Shown here in pieces: positions 52,807-62,300 of a stretch of 64,000 nucleotides of DNA. Source of the DNA: an uncultured Treponema sp. (GTDB taxonomy: Bacteria; Spirochaetota; Spirochaetia; Treponematales; Treponemataceae); contig NZ_CAMHSK010000007.1 in the NCBI RefSeq assembly GCF_946187725.1, forward strand, positions 52,848-116,847. The letters are read 5' to 3'. The position numbers and the translations under genes were made by a program. Within the stretch, counting starts at the first letter, position 1, and every line of letters starts with the position of its first letter. The notes beneath the pieces were generated by a model. That model did no database searches, was not told the origin of the DNA, and saw only the letters and a program-made list of their open reading frames with translations.

Positions 52807-54531
52807 ATGACAGCATTATTAATCATTATTGCTGCAATCGCCTTGCTTTTCTGTGGCTATGTTTTCTATGGCTCATGGTTGGCAAAGCAGTGGGGAATTG
52901 ACCCTGCAAAAAAGACACCTGCTCAGGAAAAAGCTGACGGTGTTGATTATGTCTCTGCAAAACCAGCCGTTTTGATGGGACATCACTTTTCTTCAATCGC
53001 AGGTGCAGGTCCGATTAACGGTCCGATTCAGGCTGCGGTTTTCGGCTGGGTTCCTGTTTTCTTGTGGTGCGTGATTGGTGGTATTTTCTTTGGCGGTTTA
53101 CAGGATTTCGGCTCATTGTTCGCTTCTGCCCGAAATGACGGAAAATCAGTTGGCGAAATCATTAAAGCTTCAATGGGCAAAGGCTCAAAGAGACTGTTCA
53201 TCATCTTCGCTTTGCTTGTTTTGATTCTTGTTATCGCTTCGTTTGTCAATGTCGTTGCCGGAACTTTCGCGACTGTTGCCGCTGCAGATGGATCAGCTAG
53301 CTTTGGAATCGTCTCAAATCCAACTGGTCCGCAGACAACTGCAATGATTTCTTTGCTCTTCATCGTTCTTGCAATCATCTACGGAGTTTTGACCAATCGC
53401 TGCGGTCTCAAGACACTTCCTGCTACAATCATCGGTCTTGTTGGAATCGTTGTTGCTGTCGTAATCGGCTTGAATTTCGGTTTCGCAATGACACGTACTT
53501 CATGGATTGTTTTCATCGGTGCTTACATTACGGTTGCTTCTCTCGTTCCGGTCTGGATTTTGCTTCAGCCACGAGATTATCTTTCATCATTCCTTCTCTA
53601 TGCAATGATGGCTCTCGCTTTGATTGGTATCATCATGTCAGCAATCACCGGAAACGCAACTTTTGAGCTTCCTGCTTTCACTGGCTGGACTACAAAAATC
53701 GGTAATATGTTCCCGGCATTGTTCATCACTGTTGCATGCGGTGCATGTTCTGGATTCCACTCATTGATTTCAACAGGAACTACTTCAAAACAGCTCGACA
53801 ACGAAAAGAACGCAAAGGCTATCGGTTACGGCTCAATGCTCATCGAATCGGCACTTGGTATCATCTCGCTCATCGCTGTTGGTATGGTTTCAAAGAATTT
53901 CATCGTTGACGGTGCATTCAAAGGTGCTCCACCGGTAGCATTCGCTTCTGGTATCGCAAAAATGTTCGGTTTCGTTGACCAGAACAACGCGATCTACGCT
54001 CTTTTGACACTTGCTGTTTCTGTATTCGCTCTTACTTCTCTTGATACAGGTACACGATTGAGCCGCTTCATGTTCAGTGAGTTGTTCTTGAAAGAGGGTG
54101 AAGTTACATATAAGGATGCCAAAAACCCGATCCGCAAAGTGCTCGCATTCCCGCTTTTCGGCACAGTTTTGATGGTCGTAATCGGCTGTGTTTTGGGCGG
54201 TCTTTCGCTCTCACAGATTTGGGGCTTGTTTGGTGCTGCAAACCAGTTGCTCGCCGGAATTGCTTTGATGGCTGTAGCTGCATGGCTTGGTGAAGTCGGA
54301 AAGAACAACAAGATGTTCTTTATTCCGATGGTATTCATGCTTGCCGCAACTTTGACTCAGCTCATTCTTACAGTTATCGCGAAAATCAAGATTTTTGCAG
54401 GAGTCACACAGGCTGCCGGCCCGATGTGGGGACACTGGTTCCAGTTCTTCTTTGCTACCAGCATGGCTGTTCTTGCAGTAATTCTTGTTGTTGATGGTGT
54501 AAAAACTTTCAGCAAACAGTGCAATAAATAA
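52807..54531 (+). CDS. cstA: CstA-family peptide/pyruvate transporter
   Basis: Inner-membrane carrier of the carbon starvation family, taking up peptides or pyruvate. The 574-residue protein has about 15 hydrophobic helices. Family motifs include DGVDYVSAKPAVLMGHHFSSIAGAGPINGPI near residues 45-75, and FHSLISTGTTSKQ near 320. The length is at the short end of the family, as in CstA proteins of anaerobes. AGGAG lies before the ATG at 52807. Separate terminators end this gene and the convergent FadL-like gene. Confidence 0.92.
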   Translation: MTALLIIIAAIALLFCGYVFYGSWLAKQWGIDPAKKTPAQEKADGVDYVSAKPAVLMGHHFSSIAGAGPINGPIQAAVFGWVPVFLWCVIGGIFFGGLQDFGSLFASARNDGKSVGEIIKASMGKGSKRLFIIFALLVLILVIASFVNVVAGTFATVAAADGSASFGIVSNPTGPQTTAMISLLFIVLAIIYGVLTNRCGLKTLPATIIGLVGIVVAVVIGLNFGFAMTRTSWIVFIGAYITVASLVPVWILLQPRDYLSSFLLYAMMALALIGIIMSAITGNATFELPAFTGWTTKIGNMFPALFITVACGACSGFHSLISTGTTSKQLDNEKNAKAIGYGSMLIESALGIISLIAVGMVSKNFIVDGAFKGAPPVAFASGIAKMFGFVDQNNAIYALLTLAVSVFALTSLDTGTRLSRFMFSELFLKEGEVTYKDAKNPIRKVLAFPLFGTVLMVVIGCVLGGLSLSQIWGLFGAANQLLAGIALMAVAAWLGEVGKNNKMFFIPMVFMLAATLTQLILTVIAKIKIFAGVTQAAGPMWGHWFQFFFATSMAVLAVILVVDGVKTFSKQCNK

Positions 54532-54544
54532 AGCCATTTTGGTC

Positions 54545-54579
54545 AAAAAAAAACGGGTTTTTGAACATTCAAAAACCCG
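54545..54579 (-). terminator. Terminator of FadL-like gene (minus strand)
   Basis: CGGGTTTTTGAA (54554-54565) and TTCAAAAACCCG (54568-54579) form a perfect stem; on the minus strand it is followed by nine T residues. Confidence 0.88.
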
Positions 54580-54591
54580 CCGTTTAACTTT

Positions 54592-54625
54592 ATGCCGCAT
54601 TGATGAAGTGCGGCATTTTTTTTTT
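54592..54625 (+). terminator. Terminator of cstA (plus strand)
   Basis: ATGCCGCA (54592-54599) and TGCGGCAT (54609-54616) followed by a run of ten T residues. Confidence 0.9.
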
Positions 54626-54630
54626 GTCTT

Positions 54631-56133
54631 CTAGAGATTCGGGAAGTGGTAAGTTACGCCGATTCCGAAGTTTGTGACATCCTTGCTGAGGGTTGTTTTG
54701 TAGCCCTGAAGGTAGAGGTCTGTGTCGTAGTAGTTTGCGTAAAGGCATGAAGCTGTGACAGTCAAATCTTCTGTCGGATAGATTTCAAATCCGCCGCCTA
54801 CAACCCAGTTGTCGAGGACCGGGTTGAATGTGCTGTTTGAAGTGTCTGTGGTTCCCTGATTTCCGTAAGAAGCTCCCGCTGAAACTCCCGCGTATTTACA
54901 GAATCTAAAATCGACTCCCAATGCGATTTCCCATGAATTGTTGTAATCGGTTTCCGAAAGCACTGAATTCTGCTGTGCAAAATCGTTGAAATAGTAGTTG
55001 AAGCTTGTGCTTACATAAAGGTTATCGAGAATTGAATAGCCGAGACCGAGATTGAGGACAGCCGGTAAATCAGTACGGAATTTTTTGTCGTTTGTAATGT
55101 CATAGTATTTTGCGACATCACCCTTAACATTATCAACATCATAATCGATTCGGCTCAAAGTCTGATACTGAATGGCAAGGTCGAGCTTATCAACAGGCTT
55201 TGCGTGGATTCCAAAAACACAGCTCTGGCCAAAGCCTTTTGCATCGTAGCTGATTTTGTTTCCGCCGTTTACAGCGACAAAAGTCGGATCAGAACATTTG
55301 AGAGTCATTTCCTGAGTTCCGATTGTGTAGCGGTATGCTGCTGCAAGAGAAACATAGTCAAAAAGCTGATAAGAAGCACCAAGCTGAAGACCATAAGTGA
55401 TTGAAGTGACATCGAGTGAGTGAGATTTTGCCATGCCGAGGGAAGCGGCTGCGGCTTTTTCATAAGTATCTTTTTTTGAAGCGTAGTCGCTGAGGTTTGA
55501 GCCATATTTCTGGACAACACCATAAGCCTGAGCCAAGTCAGATGTTGGATTTGCTTTGATATATGCAAGTGCTGTTGCTTCGCTTCCGCCGAAATTGTTT
55601 TTTACAGCATCTTCCCATGAAGTTTTTGCCTTTGAAATCATGTTTGCGGCCAAACCGTATTTTACAGCTTCTGTGCCCTGATTCTGTGCTCCGCCCGCAA
55701 ACAAGAGGCTTGTCGCGCTTGTGCCTTCGCTGTACTCAAGTGCGCCGCCGCCTGCATATACGCCGAAATTTCCGAAAATTGACCATTTTCCTTTCTTGTA
55801 GACTGCGTTCAAATCAGGGTAGAGCCAGACTGTGGTTTCATCGTTGGAATAATATCCGTTTACTCCGGCAGCTTTTAATGTCGCATTGTCTGCCAGCTCA
55901 TTTCCATACTCTTTGAAGACGAACTGATTTCCGCCGCCAATCCAAAGACCTTCTTTGAGGAAAGCAGTTCCCGCGATGTTGTAAAATGCCGCTTCCGGGC
56001 GTGAATTTTCTGTGTTACGGCTTGGATTTCGCAAATATCCTGTGCTCAAATTTGTTTTGTTCTCAACGCCGCTTGCAAAAACTGCGGCTGCTGTCATCAG
56101 TGTAAAAAATGATGTGACAACGCTTCTTTTCAT
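54631..56133 (-). CDS. FadL/TodX-family outer-membrane transporter
   Basis: A roughly 500-residue exported protein (signal peptide ending AAAVFA) with the FadL N-terminal pattern NTENSRPEAAFYNIAGTAFL near residues 40-60, which in the family lines the hydrophobic substrate channel. The remainder is beta-barrel with many Tyr and Gly and ends GVTYHFPNL. It should import hydrophobic compounds such as long-chain fatty acids; FadL-like proteins are known in treponemes. The start at 56133 is 8 nt after AGGAG; an ATG at 56139 is too close to it. A palindrome overlaps its promoter. Confidence 0.82.
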   Translation of the reverse strand: MKRSVVTSFFTLMTAAAVFASGVENKTNLSTGYLRNPSRNTENSRPEAAFYNIAGTAFLKEGLWIGGGNQFVFKEYGNELADNATLKAAGVNGYYSNDETTVWLYPDLNAVYKKGKWSIFGNFGVYAGGGALEYSEGTSATSLLFAGGAQNQGTEAVKYGLAANMISKAKTSWEDAVKNNFGGSEATALAYIKANPTSDLAQAYGVVQKYGSNLSDYASKKDTYEKAAAASLGMAKSHSLDVTSITYGLQLGASYQLFDYVSLAAAYRYTIGTQEMTLKCSDPTFVAVNGGNKISYDAKGFGQSCVFGIHAKPVDKLDLAIQYQTLSRIDYDVDNVKGDVAKYYDITNDKKFRTDLPAVLNLGLGYSILDNLYVSTSFNYYFNDFAQQNSVLSETDYNNSWEIALGVDFRFCKYAGVSAGASYGNQGTTDTSNSTFNPVLDNWVVGGGFEIYPTEDLTVTASCLYANYYDTDLYLQGYKTTLSKDVTNFGIGVTYHFPNL

Positions 56134-56173
56134 CTTCATAACTCCTTAATTTTATAATGACAAAAATAGTAAA

Positions 56174-56216
56174 AATGTCATAATGACATTATAGAGAATT
56201 TTGTCATTCATGTCTA
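56174..56216 (-). promoter_or_regulatory. Promoter and palindromic operator of FadL-like gene
   Basis: Minus-strand TAGACA (56216-56211), 17-nt spacer, TATAAT (56193-56188). The palindrome AATGTCAT-A-ATGACATT (56174-56190) overlaps the -10 box and start site, as expected for a repressor operator. TTTGTCATTATAA nearby may be a further half-site. Confidence 0.7.
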
Positions 56217-57608
56217 GTGGAGTTTTCTGAAAAATCTTACGATAAAAGGCAATGAACAGAGAGCGGTAAGCGTATCGCAGACAGCCTGAGTGAGCTGGAC
56301 GCCGCGAATTGATTCGAAGCCGAGGAAATTCATCAAAACGGGGAGAAGGAAGATGGCCGGCACAAAGAAAAGCCCCTGCCTCAGTGAAGAAAGGAAGGAC
56401 GCGCTCTTTTTTTCGCCCGCAACCTGAAGGAGCATGTTCGTACCGAAAATCAGCGAATGTAACGGAAGGACTGCCGCCTGGGCACGAAGAGCCAGTGCAC
56501 CTGCCGCGACGACTGCCTCATCATTCCTGAAAAAACGCACAATCTCCGGGGCAAAAATGAATACTACGAGGGCACAGACCGACATGATGATTGCGCTCAG
56601 CTTGACGAGGAAAGAATACGCCTGCTTTACCCGTTCAGTTTTGCCCGCCCCATAGTTGATGCCGCAGACCGGCTGGAAGCCCTGACCGAGACCGATTGCA
56701 ATCGCGAGCAGGAGTTTGTCTACGCGGTTGGTGATTGCCATGCCCGCCACGGCCGCATCTGCCGCCAGAACAGAACTTGCCGCGAGGGATGCGGTGATTG
56801 CTCCATAGAAAGCCGCCTGTTTGTTCAGCAAAATGCCTGAGATTGCCGCCATGCCCTGCCTGAAAAGAGAAGGCAAGCCTGTGGTGATGATGTCAGCATA
56901 GGTTTTAAAAGAGCGTGAAATGTGCCTGGCCGAAAGCTCCGCCAGTGATTTTTTCCTGATGAACATTGAAAGAAGGATGAAGAAACTCACAATCTGGCTG
57001 ATTAATGTTGCGAGTGCGGCACCGGAAATGCCAAGTCCGAAAACGAAGATGAAAAGCGGATCAAGCAGCATGTTCAGAATTCCGCCCGAAATCATTCCAA
57101 TCATCGAAAAAGCCGCCCGCCCCTGAAATCGAAGAAGATTGTTCATCGCAAAGGAAGTGATGATGAAAGGCGCTCCGAAAAGAATGTAGCGCGCGTAATC
57201 AAGAGCGTAGGGTAGGATAGTGGGCGTGGAACCAAGATGACGCACAAGCTCTTCCCTGAAAAGATTTCCGAAAATCGCAAAGAGAACGCCGATAAAAAAT
57301 GCCGTGAAAATAGCCGAAGTGCAGACCGTATTTGCTTTCTGAAAATCCGAAGCACCCAAAGCCCGGCTGGTGATGCTTCCGCTTCCCATGCCAATCGTGA
57401 AAGCGCAGGCCTGCATCAAAACCATGAGCGAAAAAATTACCCCGACCGCACCGCTTGCCGAAGTTCCGAGCCTGGAGACAAAGAAAGTGTCAGCGGTGTT
57501 GTAAATCGCCGTAATCATCATCGTGATGATTGTGGGAACTGCGTTTTTTAGAATGAGCGGCCCAACCGGTTCGGTGAGCATTTTGCTGAGGGAAGACTGA
57601 TTGTTCAT
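56214..57608 (-). CDS. MATE-family multidrug efflux protein
   Basis: A 464-residue inner-membrane cation/drug antiporter with 12 predicted helices in two homologous halves. Family segments: MLTEPVGPLILKNAVPTII at the start, IYNTADTFFVSRLGT near 45, and the second-half equivalent GLGQGFQPVCGINYGAGK near 300. The start at 57608 (MNNQSS) is preferred over a 44-codon upstream extension that lacks MATE character. No clear Shine-Dalgarno site is visible. The FadL-like promoter -35 box overlaps its stop codon. Confidence 0.9.
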   Translation of the reverse strand: MNNQSSLSKMLTEPVGPLILKNAVPTIITMMITAIYNTADTFFVSRLGTSASGAVGVIFSLMVLMQACAFTIGMGSGSITSRALGASDFQKANTVCTSAIFTAFFIGVLFAIFGNLFREELVRHLGSTPTILPYALDYARYILFGAPFIITSFAMNNLLRFQGRAAFSMIGMISGGILNMLLDPLFIFVFGLGISGAALATLISQIVSFFILLSMFIRKKSLAELSARHISRSFKTYADIITTGLPSLFRQGMAAISGILLNKQAAFYGAITASLAASSVLAADAAVAGMAITNRVDKLLLAIAIGLGQGFQPVCGINYGAGKTERVKQAYSFLVKLSAIIMSVCALVVFIFAPEIVRFFRNDEAVVAAGALALRAQAAVLPLHSLIFGTNMLLQVAGEKKSASFLSSLRQGLFFVPAIFLLPVLMNFLGFESIRGVQLTQAVCDTLTALCSLPFIVRFFRKLH

Positions 57609-57689
57609 GCGCAAAGAACATAGCACAATTTCGGTTAAATTTCTATAATCGGGCGAGTTGCATGGCGAGACGGCGGTATATTGTGGTAA

Positions 57690-58139
57690 AAGACTGGCGA
57701 TTATCTGTACAATCTGCTTTTTGGCTATGATATCAATCAACGGTATGTCGAAAAAATTTCCGCGCAGTTTAACCTGGATTTTTCAAAGTCTTACCGCGTC
57801 GGAATCATTGTTGTTGACAGAACATACGGCTTGAATCTTGAGACGGATGAGCACAATTATGAGTATTATGCGAACTGCCTGAATCGTGATGTGGAGAATA
57901 TGGAATGTCATCCGCTTTTCATGAAATTCCTGAATAAATTCGTCCTTCTCTTTGAGGAAAAAAATGATAAGACTGCCGAAAAAGAAATCGAATCCGTGCT
58001 CCGAAAACTCGATGAGCTGCCCCGCTTCAAAGGCCTGATACGGAGCACCTGTATTCTGGGGCCTGTCTGCTCAAATCCAGCTGATTTATCCAACAAAAGC
58101 AAAGGCGCTTTGGGAAATCCCGAAGCGCTTTTTTTTTAA
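57690..58139 (+). pseudogene. Open frame without start, probable gene remnant
   Basis: The frame opens after a stop at 57687 with KTGDYLYNLLFGYDINQR and continues through SYRVGIIVVDR to a strong terminator whose bases are translated at the end (GALGNPEALFF). No ATG or ribosome site fits its beginning. The leading segment resembles the linker region of some AraC/YesN-type or CdaR-like regulators, but this is weak. It is best read as the broken centre of a regulatory gene. Confidence 0.45.
58105..58137 (+). terminator. Rho-independent terminator in remnant region
   Basis: GCGCTTTGGG (58105-58114) and CCCGAAGCGC (58119-58128, one G-U) followed by nine T residues. Confidence 0.88.
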
Positions 58140-58168
58140 TAACAAAATAATTTTAGCGAGGTGCGAAA

Positions 58169-58300
58169 ATGAAAAAAGTAAGAATTGCAAGAATTGCAGA
58201 AAGAATGGTTGTGGCATTGACCCTGGTAGCAGCAGTACCTTTCATCGGTTGCAAAGACAAAAAAGCAGCATCTTCTAAACCGGTTCTTCGGGTCGGATAG
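58169..58300 (+). pseudogene. Truncated solute-binding lipoprotein (signal peptide only)
   Basis: GAGGTGCGAAA precedes an ATG encoding a 43-residue product: a lipoprotein signal (ALTLVAAVPFIGC), the linker KDKKAASSKPVLRVG, then TAG. The linker is what opens the mature part of amino-acid or peptide ABC-transporter binding proteins. The rest of the gene is missing; the next gene's ribosome site follows immediately. Confidence 0.7.
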
Positions 58301-58309
58301 GAGAAAAAT

Positions 58310-58929
58310 ATGAAACTTAAAGACACAGGATTAACAGCACAGGACATCAAGGACAAGGTTTCGAAATACATGATTGAAACCTACGAGCGATTTGATTTCA
58401 TTGCGGAGACTGCAAAGGATCAGTATTTGTACGACGAGAAAGGCGAGCCGTACCTTGATTTTTATGCTGGAATTGCCGTAAACAGCGCGGGCAACTGTAA
58501 CCAGAAAGTCGTGGATGCAGTAATCGATCAGGTTCAGGATGTCATGCACACCTTCAACTATCCTTACACGATTCCGCAGGCACTTCTCGCAGAAAAGATT
58601 TGTACGACAATCGGCATGGACAAGATTTTCTATCAGAACTCAGGAACTGAAGCGAACGAAGCGCAGAAAATGCTAAAAAAATGGGAGACTACTTCTCTTC
58701 AAAACTTGAAACGCTTCCACATGTAAAAGAAGTTCGCCATCAGGGGCTTCTGGTCGGTGTTGAATTTGATGACACAATCAGCGGGGTTGATGTTAAGCAC
58801 AAGTGCCTTGAAAAGCATCTTCTCATTACTGCGATTGGCGCTCATACAATCCGAATGATTCCGCCGTTTATCATCACGGAAGAGGATTGCGACAAGGCGT
58901 TTGAAATCATCAAATCAGTTGTTGCTTAA
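58310..58929 (+). pseudogene. Acetylornithine-type aminotransferase with internal deletion and frameshift
   Basis: The first about 118 codons match the N-terminus of class III PLP aminotransferases (YDEKGEPYLDFYAGIAVNSAG, FYQNSGTEANEAQ). After a poly-A junction near 58675 the frame changes and only the C-terminal domain follows (KMGDYFSSKLETLP, RHQGLLVGVEFD, MIPPFIITEEDCDKAFEII). About 200 central residues, including the PLP lysine, are gone. AGGAG precedes the ATG. It cannot be an active enzyme. Confidence 0.85.
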
Positions 58930-58940
58930 ACAGGCTGTCA

Positions 58941-59282
58941 CAGGTGGCGTTCGGTGGTGGCTCTCCGCTTGATGTTGCAAAAGCCGTTGCTGTTTTGGCC
59001 ACTTACGGCGGAAAAATCACGGAATACGAAGGGGGCGGAAAAGTTCCCGGCCCTGTCGTTCCGATGATTGCAATTCCTACTACAGCGAGCACTGGAAGCG
59101 AAGTAACTGCCTTTTCCGTCATCACAGATCACAGCCGAAATTACAAGCTGACAGTTGCCTCAAACTATCTTCTTCCATTATATGCTATTCTTGATTCTGA
59201 GCTGATTGCAACCGTGATTGCCGTTAATCCGCGAAAAACGGAAAAATCCGATGTTCTTGAAATGTACAGGAAATCTTACTGA
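58941..59282 (+). pseudogene. Iron-containing alcohol dehydrogenase fragment
   Basis: Begins within the NAD-binding segment (VAFGGGSPLDVAKAVAV), continues through PTTASTGSEVTAFSVITD and AILDSELI, then jumps to the family C-terminus (NPRKTEKSDVLEMYRKSY). Both the N-terminal third and the metal-binding centre are missing. No start signal is visible. Confidence 0.8.
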
Positions 59283-59286
59283 AAAA

Positions 59287-59327
59287 TAAAAAAATTGCCC
59301 GATAACACGAATCGCATCATCGGGCAA
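59287..59327 (-). terminator. Terminator of dehydratase-activator gene
   Basis: TTGCCCGAT (59295-59303) and ATCGGGCAA (59319-59327), followed on the minus strand by seven T residues. Confidence 0.9.
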
Positions 59328-59354
59328 TTTCAATTTAATCTTATCTTTTTGCGT

Positions 59355-62300
59355 TTACACAGCTGTTGTTGCCGGAACTGCGTTCTTTGCGTCAATCGGA
59401 TCGTTATCGACGAACTGAGCACCACCGCTTGCGTACTGGATGATTGGCTCTACTTCGCCTTTTTTGGTCCAGATTTTGCCGTTTGGAAGCTCGTCCGGGT
59501 TTTTGCCGATTGGGGCATTGCTCAAAAGCAGCTTGAGTCGGTTGAGCTGGTTGACTTCAGATGCGCCTGGATCGTAGTCGATTGCGCTGATGTTTGACTC
59601 AGGGTATCGGCGGCGGAGTTCTTTTATCATGCCCTTACCAGTGATGTGGTTTGGAAGACATGCGAACGGCTGAACACACGCGATGCTCGGAGCACCAGAG
59701 TGAATCAATTCTACCATTTCGGCTGTGAGGAACCATCCTTCGCCGGAAATATTACCAGTCTGAATGAGGCCTTCGACGCTCTTCATCATGTCCCAGATTG
59801 AGTTTGGCGGATCGAAACGGCGGCTCTTTCGGAGACATTTCTTCATATATTTGCGATAAAGTTCCAGTGCCCAGACTGCGAAATTTCCGTTTCTCTCTTC
59901 GGCTTTCGGGAATGCGAGTTCTCTGTGGCGGAATACGCCGTCACTGAAGGTGTAGAAGAGGAAGTCCATCAAATCTGGCATTACGCATTCTGCGCCTTCT
60001 CGTTCGATAACATTTACCATGTCGTTGTTTGCGGTCGGGTGGAATTTTACGAGGATTTCACCGACAACACCGACTCGTGGCTTTTTGACCGGGAGAATCG
60101 GCAATCGGTCAAAGTCACGCACGATTCCGCGAATCAATCTTCGGTATTTGAAAATTGAGTTTGATTTGAGCATTTCTTCGGCTTTTGCATTCCATTTTTC
60201 GTAGAGACGGTTTGCGCTGCCCGGCTCGGCTTCGTAAGGTCGTACGCGGTAAAGAACCCGCATCAAAAGGTCGCCAAGGAAAGCGGCCATCATTGCCTTG
60301 TGAACCATGCCCGGTGTGAAAGTGAAGCCAGGGTTCTTTTCCATGCCCAAAGCATTGAGTGAAATTACAGGAACATGTGCCCATCCGGCATCATTTAATG
60401 CACGGCGGATAAATCCGATGTAGTTTGTAGCACGGCAACCGCCACCTGTCTGCGAGATGATGACTGCTGTTTTGTTGATGTCATATTTTCCTGATTCAAG
60501 CGCTTCGATGAGCTGACCAGTGACCAAAATTGAAGGATAACATGCATCGTTGTTTACGAATTTGAGACCTGCATCGACTGCTTTCGGGTCAACTGAATCA
60601 AGGACGACGAAATTGTAGCCTGAATACTGGAAGGCCTTCTGCAGCAAGCGGAAGTGAATCGGTGACATCTGCGGACAGAGAATCGTGTATTCGTGCTTCA
60701 TTTCTTCGGTGAAAATCACTCGCTGATAAGCCGCGCTCTTTGTCGGGAGATGCTTTCGGTTGCGCTGGCGAGCACGGACTGCCGCAATGAGCGAGCGGAT
60801 TCGGATTCGCACTGCACCGAGGTTGCTTCCTTCGTCAATCTTAATGAGCGTGTACATGCGGCTCTTTGACTTCATGATTTCGTCAACCTGATCGGCTGTT
60901 ACGGCATCGAGACCACAACCAAATGATGTGAGCTGAACAAGCTCCAGATTTGGCATGCCTGAGACGAAATTTGCTGCACGATACAATCGGTTATGATAAG
61001 TCCACTGGTCAATGATTCGAAGCGGGCGTTCAATTGAGCCAAGGTGTGCGACAGAATCTTCGGTAAATACTGCAAGACCAAGACCGTGAATCATCTCCGG
61101 GATTCCGTGGTTGATTTCCGGGTCAAGGTGATATGGACGGCCAGCAAGAACGATACCGTTGCCGCCAGTGACGACAAGCTGTTCAAGTGCTTCTTCTGCG
61201 GCGCGCTGAGTGTCAATCTTGAACTGCTCCTGTTCCTTCCAGCCTTCATCAACTGCCTTGTAAACCTGTTCCTGAGTGAGAGTAGGGAAGTGCTTGTGAA
61301 GTTCTTCGTAAAGTCGTTCGCGAAGTCGTGGCAAATCATAAATCGGAAGGAAAGGATTCATGAAAAGCATGTCTTTTGCTTCGTTGATTGAGTCGAGATT
61401 GTGCTTTAAGACTTCTGGATATGAAGTGACGACCGGGCAGTTGTAATGGTTTCCGGCACCTTTATCTTCGACTTTTTCATAAGGAATACACGGATAGAAA
61501 ATGAATTTGCAGCCCATTTTGATAAGCGATTCCATGTGTCCGTGAGAAATTTTTGCAGGGTAACAGACTGATTCAGAAGGAATTGAGTCGATACCGCGCT
61601 CGTAAATCATTCGGCTTGAACGAGGCGAAGTTTTGACCTGGAAGCCGAGTTTTGTGAAAATCGTGAACCAGAGCGGATAGTTTTCGTACATGTTGAGGAC
61701 GCGTGGAATTCCAACGCTGCCCATTGGTGCATCTTCTGGTTTGAGCGGAATATAATGGTTGAAAAGGCGTTTGTACTTCCAGTCGAAGAGGTTCGGGAGT
61801 TCGTAGCCAGTGGACTCGACGCCGGTGTTTTCTTTGTTTGAGCCGTCAACGGTTTTTGCGTTTTCGTCTTTGAGCTGATGGCGTTCAAGACCCTTTTCAC
61901 AGCGGTTTCCGGTGATGAACTGGCGTTTTGCTCCGTTTGTTGTGAATGTGTTGATTGTAAGAAGACAGTTGTTCTGACAGCCGCCGCATCGTGTAAGCTC
62001 AAGGTCAACTTTGAATGACTCAAGCTGCTCAAGAGTTGCGATATTTGAAATAATCTTCGGCGGAATCCAGCCCTTTTCCTGACCCGGTTTTGGAGCCGTG
62101 AGGTCGCACCACTGGTCGTAAGCGATGAGGGCACTTCCGTAAGCACCCATGAGACCTGCGACATCCGGACGGAATACATTTACGCCCGCAATTTTTTCGA
62201 ATGCACGGAGAACCGCATCGTTATAGAAAGTTCCGCCCTGAACAACGACCTTTGTACCGATTTCAGATGCACGGCGGAGTTTGATTACCTTGAAAAGTGC

